Source: Nostoc calcicola FACHB-3891 (GTDB lineage Bacteria > Cyanobacteriota > Cyanobacteriia > Cyanobacteriales > Nostocaceae). From it: DNA of 64,000 nt. A program made the position numbers and the translations under genes. The stretch is from positions 310,001-374,000 of the forward strand of contig NZ_JACJRQ010000001.1 in assembly GCF_014697355.1 (NCBI RefSeq), read 5' to 3'. Under the pieces are notes generated by a model. The model was not told where the DNA came from, made no database searches, and saw only the letters and a program-made list of their open reading frames with translations. The number at the start of each line of letters is the position of its first letter. Positions within the stretch are counted from its first letter, which is position 1. Shown here one piece after another: positions 45,198 through 53,354 of the stretch.

Positions 45198-47264
45198 ATG
45201 CTTTGTTGTGTGAATCCCGACTGCCAAAACCCCCTAAATCCTGATAACAACAAGTATTGTCACAATTGTCGAGCGGAATTGATATCCCTACTGGGAGGTC
45301 GCTATCGTCCCACTCAGGTATTATCAGATGAAGGGGGATTTGGCAGAACCTATCTAGCGGAAGATGTACACAAGCTCAATGAATGCTGTGTTGTCAAACA
45401 ATTTGCACCAAAACTTCAGGGAACCGGGCCGCTAACAAAGGCTGTTGAACTATTTAAACAAGAAGCCAGCCGACTTCAAGAATTAGCAGAACATCCGCAA
45501 ATTCCAACTTTATTGGCTTATTTTGAGCAAAATGGCTATTTATTTTTAGTGCAGCAATTTATTGATGGACAAAACTTGCTCAAGGAATGGGAGACACGGG
45601 GAAACTACAACGAAATAGAGATTCGGGAACTTTTGCTAGATTTACTGCCCGTGCTGAAGTTTATTCATGTACTGGGAGTAATTCACCGCGATATCAAGCC
45701 ACAAAATATTATTCGCCGTCAAAGTGACGGGCGATTAGTGTTAATCGATTTTGGAGCTTCCAAGCAGCTAACAGCAACGGTGCAGACTAAAATTGGCACT
45801 GTCATTGGCTCCCACGGCTACACAGCACTGGAACAAATGCAAGATGGCAAAGTTTACCCAGCCAGTGATTTATTCAGTTTGGGAGCGACTTGTTTTCATC
45901 TACTGACTGGGGTTCGCCCGTCTCAATTGTGGATGCAGCAGGGTTATGGTTGGATTGCATCGTGGCGACAATATTTGAACACTCCAGGTAGAGACGGCAT
46001 TTCTATATCTCTAGAGTTGGCTGAAGTTTTGGATAAGCTGTTGCAACTAGACATCCAAAAGCGTTATCAATCGGCTGATGAAGTCATTACTGACTTAACA
46101 CCCCGGCTACCTCCACCATTATCATCAGTCCCCCCAACTATACTGACACCAACATTCACAACTACTTCAGCAAACACAGCGCCAATTTCACCAAAACCAA
46201 ATAACAACCTCAAAAGTCAACTGCTCTTAGCTAGTAGCATTTTGGTGTTGGGATTGGGGGGAGTTTGGTATTTCCAAACTCGTACCGATGAAATCAGCGA
46301 GCCTCCTCAACCGATTTCTCAGCCTGTCAATTCCCCAGCACAAAACATCTTGGAAGTTCCCTATCTAGCCAAATCTCTCAAAGGACATTCCAGCGATGTG
46401 AATTCTGTAGCCTTCAGTCCTGATGGCAAAACCCTTGGTAGTGCTAGTGATGACAAGACAATTAAGCTATGGAATCTCGCAACCAAAGAACAAATCCGCA
46501 CTCTCGAAGGACATTCCGATTGGATTTGGACTATAGCCTTTAGCCCTGACAGCAAAACTCTCGCCAGTGGAAGTGCAGACACAAAAATTAAACTGTGGAA
46601 TTTGGAGACAGGAAAGTTAATCCGCACTCTCCAAGGACATGGTGACGGAGTTACTTCGGTGAGCTTCAGTCCTAACGGCAAAATTCTCGCCAGTGGTAGT
46701 GCTAGTAAGGATACGAAAATCAAACTCTGGAACTTGGAGACAGGAGAGTTAATCCGCACTCTCGAAGGACATACCAATGGTGTTCAATCTGTAGTCTTCA
46801 GTCCTGATGGCAAAACCCTCGCCAGTGGTAGTTGGGATAAAACAATTAAACTGTGGAATCTGGAGACAGGAAAGTTAATCCGCACCTTAGAGGGAAATGG
46901 TGGGTCGATTCTTTCAGTTGCTTTTTCTCCCGATGGCAAAACCCTTGCCAGTGGCAGCAATGACAAAACAATTAAATTGTGGAATCTGGAAACCGGAAAG
47001 TTAATACATACCTTAAAAGGACATAATGATAAGATTAACTCCGTCGCCTTTTTGCCAAGTACACCTTTAAATAATATCACCCTTGTCAGTGGCAGCAGCG
47101 ACAAGACTATCAAACTATGGAATCCGGTAACAGGAGAAAAAATCCGCACTTTAGAGACGGGTTCCGGATATATTTATGCAGTTGCCATCAGCCCAGATGG
47201 ACAAACTATTGCCGGCGGTGGAAGTGGTGAAAACATTTTGAAAATTTGGCAGACAATTCACTAA
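45198..47264 (+). CDS. Ser/Thr kinase with zinc ribbon, TM and WD40 propeller (paralogue of 28121)
   Basis: A 688-residue paralogue of 28121-30199. Cys-rich start MLCCVNPDCQNPLNP with YCHNCR; kinase domain about 35-310 with DEGGFGRTYL, CVVKQF, HRDIKPQN and DFGASK; a Pro/Thr linker; TM at about 345-360 (LLLASSILVLGLGGVWYF); then seven WD40 blades (about 390-688), each ending IKLWN or IWQ. Blades 3 and 6 have insertions (ASK, STPLNNI), but no 27-bp dispersed repeat. Catalytic residues are intact. It sits inside the polysaccharide locus; a role in regulating surface glycan synthesis is possible but unproven. Confidence 0.92.
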   Translation: MLCCVNPDCQNPLNPDNNKYCHNCRAELISLLGGRYRPTQVLSDEGGFGRTYLAEDVHKLNECCVVKQFAPKLQGTGPLTKAVELFKQEASRLQELAEHPQIPTLLAYFEQNGYLFLVQQFIDGQNLLKEWETRGNYNEIEIRELLLDLLPVLKFIHVLGVIHRDIKPQNIIRRQSDGRLVLIDFGASKQLTATVQTKIGTVIGSHGYTALEQMQDGKVYPASDLFSLGATCFHLLTGVRPSQLWMQQGYGWIASWRQYLNTPGRDGISISLELAEVLDKLLQLDIQKRYQSADEVITDLTPRLPPPLSSVPPTILTPTFTTTSANTAPISPKPNNNLKSQLLLASSILVLGLGGVWYFQTRTDEISEPPQPISQPVNSPAQNILEVPYLAKSLKGHSSDVNSVAFSPDGKTLGSASDDKTIKLWNLATKEQIRTLEGHSDWIWTIAFSPDSKTLASGSADTKIKLWNLETGKLIRTLQGHGDGVTSVSFSPNGKILASGSASKDTKIKLWNLETGELIRTLEGHTNGVQSVVFSPDGKTLASGSWDKTIKLWNLETGKLIRTLEGNGGSILSVAFSPDGKTLASGSNDKTIKLWNLETGKLIHTLKGHNDKINSVAFLPSTPLNNITLVSGSSDKTIKLWNPVTGEKIRTLETGSGYIYAVAISPDGQTIAGGGSGENILKIWQTIH

Positions 47265-47544
47265 AAAACTTCTGAGAATAAATTAATTGCAAACTTGATA
47301 TCCGTGGGGTGCTGTATTGTGATAATATCCTCCACAGGATTGAAAACTTAGCGTTGCTAAATCATCGAATGAAATCTCAAACTCCTCATTCTCTCTGCGA
47401 CTCTGCGTGATAGAAATCATCCCACAATTATGCAACACCAAAAACTTTAACTCGAAAAAATACAAAAATTTCTGTCTCAGCCTATAAGCATGGATTTTAA
47501 GCTATGTTTTATGTTGCCCAAAAATTATCTAAAATTAAAAAATA

Positions 47545-48798
47545 ATGAATAATATATTTTTCATGCTCATACTATTTTCTTCGCTTTTAGGGCGAGTTAA
47601 ATTTCCTGGACTCAATATTGGTATTCATTATTTATTACTTCCTGCCTTTAGCTTTGGTATAATTAGTTTATCTTTAAAAGATACAAGAGAAGTTATTAAA
47701 AAAAATAAAATTATTTTGATATCTTTGGGTCTATTATATTTATGGATGTGGGTGTCTTCATTACTTAGTCAATTTCCCACTACAGCAATTACTTATAGTC
47801 TGAAATATTCTAGTTATTTTATATTATTGTTTGCTTTTCTAGTCTTAACTTTTCAAAAGCTCAAAACATCATCTTTAACATTTTACTATCGTTCTATATT
47901 GTACTTACTACAAATAATTGCAATTTTTGGTTTTTTAGAAGCTTTAGTTCCCAATCACTGGATTTTTGAATTATTAAAATTTCCCAGCTTTTATCCCCAG
48001 ATTGGTTCAATAATGCAAAATCCTAATCAGTTTGGAGTAATAATGGGTATTGGTTTATGTTTAAGTCTGATTCTAGAAAAACAAAACAAGATTTCTCAAA
48101 TTGAATTATATATAAGTGAATTTCTTTTTTTGATTTCCCTAGCGTTTTCTGCAAGCAGAAATGCTTGGATAATTTTTATTTTTGGCATAATTCTTTTATT
48201 GATATATAAAATTATTAATTTCAGAAAAATGATTGCGATCGTGAGCCTATGGTTATTTTGTATTTTATCTATACCAGTATCTACATATAGAATTGGTTTG
48301 GGAGATAGTAAAATATTTCCATTAATTAATTTGTTTTTAGCAAATCCGAGTGAAATAGTACTTCCTAGTCCTGTAGGAACAGCGTTGTCAAGATTTGCTC
48401 TTTGGCAAGCAGCCCTTAGTGAAACCATTAAAAGACCAGTTACCGGTATAGGTATAGGAGTTTTTGCAGAATATATCGGAGTGAAAGTTTTTGGTGCTAA
48501 AGGTTTTCACGCACATAACATATTTTTAAATGTGTTAGTAGAACAAGGAGTTACTGGATTATTAATTTTTAGTAACTTTTTAGTAAAAATAGCATCGAAA
48601 GTTAGATATGCTAATCCCGTGGCGATCGTTCCAATTATGATGTTTTTAGCTTCTCAAATACCAGATTTTTTTGCTGAAGATTATACCTTTACAACTATTG
48701 AGTTTTATTTTATAGCAGCAGCTATTAATTCTCGCAAATTTGTGTCTGAAAATTCTGAAATTCAGCCTCTGGCTCCACTGCTGGGGACTGAAAGTTAA
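47545..48798 (+). CDS. O-antigen ligase/polymerase-like membrane protein
   Basis: A 417-residue polytopic protein with about ten to twelve hydrophobic segments (FMLILFSSLLGRV, HYLLLPAFSFGIISLSL, ILLFAFLVLTF, IFIFGIILLLIYKII). A long loop around residues 265-330 contains RFALWQAALSETIKRPVTGIG and HAHNIFLNVLVEQG, the Arg- and His-containing periplasmic loop typical of Wzy/WaaL (O-antigen ligase) proteins. It likely polymerises or ligates glycan repeat units outside the membrane. The GT4 gene follows after 29 bp, suggesting an operon. Base composition is more AT-rich than its neighbours (long A/T runs), which could indicate transfer. Confidence 0.85.
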   Translation: MNNIFFMLILFSSLLGRVKFPGLNIGIHYLLLPAFSFGIISLSLKDTREVIKKNKIILISLGLLYLWMWVSSLLSQFPTTAITYSLKYSSYFILLFAFLVLTFQKLKTSSLTFYYRSILYLLQIIAIFGFLEALVPNHWIFELLKFPSFYPQIGSIMQNPNQFGVIMGIGLCLSLILEKQNKISQIELYISEFLFLISLAFSASRNAWIIFIFGIILLLIYKIINFRKMIAIVSLWLFCILSIPVSTYRIGLGDSKIFPLINLFLANPSEIVLPSPVGTALSRFALWQAALSETIKRPVTGIGIGVFAEYIGVKVFGAKGFHAHNIFLNVLVEQGVTGLLIFSNFLVKIASKVRYANPVAIVPIMMFLASQIPDFFAEDYTFTTIEFYFIAAAINSRKFVSENSEIQPLAPLLGTES

Positions 48799-48827
48799 TA
48801 ATTTTGTCATGCAATTAAGAAGTTAAA

Positions 48828-50021
48828 ATGTTTAAAGAACACAAGATAAATCAGCCTCATTTTCACTTAATATTTCCCAATATATTTGGTTTTAAGGGAG
48901 GTATTCAAGTTTATTCAATATTTTTGCTGAAAGCATTACAAGATTTATATCCTGAAGCTAATTATGATGTGTTTCTCAAGTATGACAAACACAATTCAAA
49001 ACAGCAGCTAAACTTGCAATTTCTCACTTCAACAAGATTCCATTATTTTGGACATTTTCCAAGATTATTGCAAACTATTTTATTTGCGATCGAGATAATT
49101 ATTTTGGCTATTTTCCAACGTCCTAATATAGTCATATCAACCCATGTTAACTATGCCACAGCTTGTTATGTTCTCAAACTGATAACCGGGATTCCTTACT
49201 GGGTAGTTGCTCATGGCTTAGAAGTTTGGGATATTGAGAGCAAGATGACAAAATTAGCATTACAAAAAGCAGATAAAGTTATTAGTGTTAGTAATTACAC
49301 TCGCCAGCGCTTGCTTGAAGAAACAGATATTGATCCAGAGAAAATAGTGGTTTTGCCTAATACGTTTGATGCTAAGCAATTTCAACTCAAGCCTAAGCCT
49401 AACTATTTACTCGAACGATATAATTTAAGAGATGAACAGCCTGTAATTCTGACAGTAACCCGCCTGGGACGCATGGCAAAATATAAGGGTTATGACAAAA
49501 TTATTCATGCTTTAGTTAAAGTGCGATCGCACATACCTAATGTTCACTTTATTCTTGTAGGTAAAGGGGATGATATACCTCGAATTAAAACTTTAGTTAA
49601 CAGCTTAAATCTGCAAGATTCTATTACTATAGCGGGATTTGTACCAGATGAAGAATTGTGCGCTCATTACAATCTCTGCGATGTTTTTGCTATGCCTAGT
49701 AAAGGAGAAGGATTTGGTATTGTTTATTTAGAAGCCTTAGCTTGTGGTAAACCTGTGTTAGCAGGTAATCAAGATGGTTCTATAGACCCATTGGCTGAGG
49801 GGAAATTGGGATGTTTAGTTGACCCTGATAGTGTTGAAGAAATTGCCGATAATCTCATTCAAATCTTGCAAGGTGAATTCTCTAATCCAGTAATTTATCA
49901 ACCAGAATACTTGCAACAAAAAACTATTGAGGCTTATGAATTTAGACAGTTTCGTGCAACATTGGCAAAGTTGTTTGGCTTAGTAGGGAACAGGGAACAG
50001 GTAATAGGTAATAGGAAATAA
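48828..50021 (+). CDS. GT4 glycosyltransferase
   Basis: A 397-residue GT4 enzyme. The acceptor side has FPNIFGFKGGIQVYS; the donor domain begins LTVTRLGRMAKYKGYDKII and carries KGEGFGIVYLEALACGKP, the E-x7-E signature. A Rossmann domain ending with LLEETDIDPEKI precedes it. It is 29 bp downstream of the polymerase gene, suggesting it adds a sugar to the same polymer. The last residues (GNREQVIGNRK) run into a GGGAACAGG/TAATAGG tandem repeat, so the true C-terminus may be shorter. Composition is AT-rich like the polymerase gene. Confidence 0.85.
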   Translation: MFKEHKINQPHFHLIFPNIFGFKGGIQVYSIFLLKALQDLYPEANYDVFLKYDKHNSKQQLNLQFLTSTRFHYFGHFPRLLQTILFAIEIIILAIFQRPNIVISTHVNYATACYVLKLITGIPYWVVAHGLEVWDIESKMTKLALQKADKVISVSNYTRQRLLEETDIDPEKIVVLPNTFDAKQFQLKPKPNYLLERYNLRDEQPVILTVTRLGRMAKYKGYDKIIHALVKVRSHIPNVHFILVGKGDDIPRIKTLVNSLNLQDSITIAGFVPDEELCAHYNLCDVFAMPSKGEGFGIVYLEALACGKPVLAGNQDGSIDPLAEGKLGCLVDPDSVEEIADNLIQILQGEFSNPVIYQPEYLQQKTIEAYEFRQFRATLAKLFGLVGNREQVIGNRK

Positions 50022-50041
50022 GCCTTTTTGAGTTCTATCTT

Positions 50042-50208
50042 AGAGGGTGTTTTAAAAGTCATGATTGATGTATTAAATATTTTTTACCCCACCCTAACCC
50101 TCCCCTTATCAAGGGGAGGGAACTAGATTATTTTCCGGTTTGCCCCCAATACATTGGGGGGTAATCATTCTCTTAAAATCATAGCTAACTACTTTTAAAA
50201 TATCCTCT
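50042..50208. mobile_element. MITE-like element, AGAGG(T/G)TGTTT family, copy 2
   Basis: A 167-bp element with 18-bp terminal inverted repeats (AGAGGGTGTTTTAAAAGT, 2 mismatches to the other end at 50191-50208). A central hairpin CCCTCCCCTT-ATC-AAGGGGAGGG lies at 50098-50120. Same family as 38831-38994. Confidence 0.75.
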
Positions 50209-50287
50209 AACTTCAAAAAAATCAAATACGAGTCCTATATTAGTTACATCAGTTAGAATGTATAAAACTAATTCACTCATGTGAAAA

Positions 50288-50479
50288 ATGGAAGATTCAG
50301 TGTTTGTGATATTTCTTGGTTTTGGATGTATTTGGATTTTGATGGGAGTTGTAGGTTGGATTGCGTTTTTAAAATCTGAAGGTGAGGATATTAAGTTTGG
50401 TAAGTGGGGACTTGTAGTTACTATTCCAATTTTAATACCAATAATTTTTACTCTGATTATTGGTGTCTTTTATCACTGA
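50288..50479 (+). CDS. 63-residue two-helix membrane protein, unknown function
   Basis: A small reading frame with an ATG start. It has two hydrophobic segments (VIFLGFGCIWILMGVVGWIAF and LVVTIPILIPIIFTLIIGVFY) around a charged loop KSEGEDIKFGKWG. Coding potential is plausible from the clean hydropathy pattern, but I recognise no family and see no strong ribosome-binding site. It precedes a convergent ClC gene. Could be a small membrane-stress peptide; function unknown. Confidence 0.5.
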   Translation: MEDSVFVIFLGFGCIWILMGVVGWIAFLKSEGEDIKFGKWGLVVTIPILIPIIFTLIIGVFYH

Positions 50480-50510
50480 GTTAACCAATTTCATAAGTAT
50501 TTTGTAATCT

Positions 50511-53174
50511 TTAATTATTAATCGCACTCTTAACCAGAATTACTGTACTTTCTACACCAGATGCGATCGCTTCTGGAATATTACCTTGAATCGCCTGCTG
50601 CAACAATCCCTCACGGGAAGCGCCCAAAACTACAACATCATAACCTTCAGTTTTCACTAATTTAATCACACCTTCGGCAACTGAATCAGCTTGTACTGGA
50701 AGAGCAACAACGGTACTAGACAATTGACGGCGACGCATTAACTGACGGATAGCATTTTCTAAAACTGTCATGTTTGGCTGCAACTCAGATGGCTTAAACA
50801 CCTGTGTCAGGCGAATTTGTGCTTCATTCCCCAAGGTGACTAAAGCCGGAAGCAATTTAATAGCTACTACTGAATTGGGACCACCAGCCATAGGGACTAG
50901 CCAGCGGTTGAAGTGGGGAGTGGAGGGAGACGCGGAAAATTGTTTCCCCGTGTCGCCGCGTCCCCGTGTCCCCGCGTCTTCCTGAGTTTTGCCTAACTTT
51001 ACTAAAACTACTTCGCAGGTGGCTTGGCGAATTATGGTGTCTACAACGTTGCCAAAAATCCGACCTGGGGTAGATGTGCTACCTTTCCATCCCATTAGAA
51101 TCAGGTCGATGTGTCCTTCGTTGACTGTCTCCAAAATTGCTTGGGCGACATCGTGGGTAACTCGAATTTGTGTATGCAGAGGAATTTGCCACTTTTTGGC
51201 TAAAACTTCTGCTTGTCGGAGCAAACGGCGGCTTTTTGCTGTTCTTACCTGTGTTTCAGATGGGGAACTGTGGCGTGACACCAGCATTACTTGGATACAC
51301 TCTATTTCATAATGGCGATCGCGGGCAATAGCTGCTGCCATTTGCAATAATATAGCCGCCGTTTCTGGGTTAGCTACTGGCACTAATAATCTACCTCTAC
51401 CGATACTGGGCGATCGCGTTTGGTAAACTACATAAGAGGGTTCTGGTCGCAGTTTGGGTTTCCTGTCATCACCATTAAGATGGTCTGCTTCCGCCCGAAT
51501 AATATCTGCACGGGTAATAATTCCAATCAGTTTTCGTCCCTGCACTACTGGTAAGCGACTGATTTGATAGCGGTCAAGTAAATACAGTACATTGCTCAAG
51601 GTGTGGATTGGTGTTACTGTCATAGGGACAGCCGTCATCACTTCTTTTAAAGAAATATCATTGGCTAAATTGCGTTCGCGGATTTTCAACAAATCTGATT
51701 GCGTGATAATTCCTACCAATTTACTATCTTCTACTACGGGAAAACCCCGATGATGGGAACGAGCAAAAGCTTGCATTGCTTCTTCCAAACTCATCTCTGC
51801 ATCGAGAGTTTCCACTCGTTCTTGCATCACATCTTTGGCGGTTAACTTAGTTAATGCTCCCTCCACAGCAACTTCTGTGGTGAGAGTAATACCTTTCAAT
51901 TCCAAAAGTTTCTCATAAAGCGAACCAGGCACCGCCTTCTCAGCAACCAAGTAAGCTGCTACAGAAACAATCATTAAAGGTAGCACCAGATTGAAATCTG
52001 TAGTCATCTCAAACACAATCACAATTGCCGTGATTGGCACCTTGGAGACGGCGCTAAAAAATCCACCCATACCCGCTAGGGCATAAGTAGTGGGCGAACC
52101 AACTCCTGTGACGTGGAACTCAAATACGCCGATGATATGTCCTAAACAAGAACCCAAAATCAAACTAGGAGCGAATAAACCCCCTGGCGCTCCGGAACCA
52201 AATGCTACCAGTGTGAGGATGAACTGTGCCCCAAAGGCGATCGCTGCCACAGTCGGATGGGCTACTCCAGTAATTACATACTCTCTCAACCCAGTATTAT
52301 CACGGAAAGATGCGGGGAGCATTGCCACGACAACACCAGACATAAATCCTGCCAAAGCCACCCGCAGCGGTAAGCTGATGTGTAATTGTTGATAGCATTT
52401 AATACTAAATATTATTCCCCGATTAAATAATGCACCCAGTAAACCTGCCAAAATACCCAATACCAGGAAAAAGGGAATTTCGGGGATCGAGAATTGGCTG
52501 GAAGATTGCACCAATTGCAGATTCAAGTCTAAGCTGCCACCACCTAAAAGCCGGGATATCACCCCACCAATAAACGAAGCGATAATGGCAGTTCCCAAAG
52601 TCAGCCCCGATAAATCGTGGAGTAACTCTTCCACGATAAATAATACACCTGCTATGGGGGCATTGAAAGCAGCTGCCAAACCTGCACCCGCGCCCGCTGC
52701 AATCATTTGCCGCCGATGATCCGGGGAAGTGGGAACCCAGCGACTCAAACCTGCTGCTAAACCTGCCCCCACTTGGACAGTAGGGCCTTGGCGTCCCAGC
52801 GTCATACCCGAACCGATGGCGATCGCAGCACTGAGTAACTTCACACCAGCCACGCGCCAAGATAACCTGATGGGTACATTAGCTAAAGTTGCTTTAACTT
52901 GGGGAATACCGCTACCAGCAGCCTCTGGTGCCAACCTTTCCACCAACCAACCAGCCACAAACCCCAGAACAAGACCAACTATCGGTAGTGCCAGCCACAC
53001 AGGTAAAAGCCTAGTACTGTGGACTCGCCAAGTCCCCAGCCATCCCGAACCCACTTTCAGCAACACCGCAGATAAGGCAGCAACCAAACCGATAATACAA
53101 GCTTCGGCGATCGCTAAACCTCTTCTAGGCTGCCACCAAGTGCGAAAGCGCTGATTCAGAACAGGAAGAGACAT
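50511..53174 (-). CDS. ClC chloride channel/transporter with CBS pair and two Usp domains
   Basis: An 887-residue fusion. The ClC membrane core (about 20-430) has GSGIP at the selectivity filter, GRQGP at the second signature, and the GGLFAPS loop. The usual motif is G(K/R)EGP; here the gating Glu is Gln (Q129; codon CAA at 52788-52790, one base from GAA). CBS1 and CBS2 (about 447-565) follow, then Usp domains at about 595-720 and 760-885. A linker (EDAGTRGRGDTGK, about residues 725-737) comes from a GGGGACGCGG-type dispersed repeat read in frame. Adenine-nucleotide binding by CBS or Usp domains could regulate ion flux. If Gln is real, the gate or H+ coupling is changed. Confidence 0.9.
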   Translation of the reverse strand: MSLPVLNQRFRTWWQPRRGLAIAEACIIGLVAALSAVLLKVGSGWLGTWRVHSTRLLPVWLALPIVGLVLGFVAGWLVERLAPEAAGSGIPQVKATLANVPIRLSWRVAGVKLLSAAIAIGSGMTLGRQGPTVQVGAGLAAGLSRWVPTSPDHRRQMIAAGAGAGLAAAFNAPIAGVLFIVEELLHDLSGLTLGTAIIASFIGGVISRLLGGGSLDLNLQLVQSSSQFSIPEIPFFLVLGILAGLLGALFNRGIIFSIKCYQQLHISLPLRVALAGFMSGVVVAMLPASFRDNTGLREYVITGVAHPTVAAIAFGAQFILTLVAFGSGAPGGLFAPSLILGSCLGHIIGVFEFHVTGVGSPTTYALAGMGGFFSAVSKVPITAIVIVFEMTTDFNLVLPLMIVSVAAYLVAEKAVPGSLYEKLLELKGITLTTEVAVEGALTKLTAKDVMQERVETLDAEMSLEEAMQAFARSHHRGFPVVEDSKLVGIITQSDLLKIRERNLANDISLKEVMTAVPMTVTPIHTLSNVLYLLDRYQISRLPVVQGRKLIGIITRADIIRAEADHLNGDDRKPKLRPEPSYVVYQTRSPSIGRGRLLVPVANPETAAILLQMAAAIARDRHYEIECIQVMLVSRHSSPSETQVRTAKSRRLLRQAEVLAKKWQIPLHTQIRVTHDVAQAILETVNEGHIDLILMGWKGSTSTPGRIFGNVVDTIIRQATCEVVLVKLGKTQEDAGTRGRGDTGKQFSASPSTPHFNRWLVPMAGGPNSVVAIKLLPALVTLGNEAQIRLTQVFKPSELQPNMTVLENAIRQLMRRRQLSSTVVALPVQADSVAEGVIKLVKTEGYDVVVLGASREGLLQQAIQGNIPEAIASGVESTVILVKSAINN

Positions 53175-53189
53175 AGAGTATTTGAGAGT

Positions 53190-53315
53190 GGGGAGTGGGG
53201 AGTGGAGAAGATGAGGGGGATGAGGGGGATGGGGAGGTAGGGGAAAAGGTTAAAGGGTAAAGGGTAAAGGGATAAATTTAACCTTTCCCCCTTACCCTTT
53301 TCCCTTTCCCCCTTC
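53190..53315. repeat. purine/pyrimidine hairpin repeat, copy 2
   Basis: Upstream of the ClC gene. GATGAGGGGG units lead into a G-rich/C-rich inverted repeat (GGGGAAAAGGTTAAAGGG / CCTTTCCCCC). Nearly identical to 5589-5665 plus one extra 9-bp unit. Confidence 0.75.
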
Positions 53316-53354
53316 CTAATGCCCAATGCCCAATCCCCAATTTCCCATGCCGAC

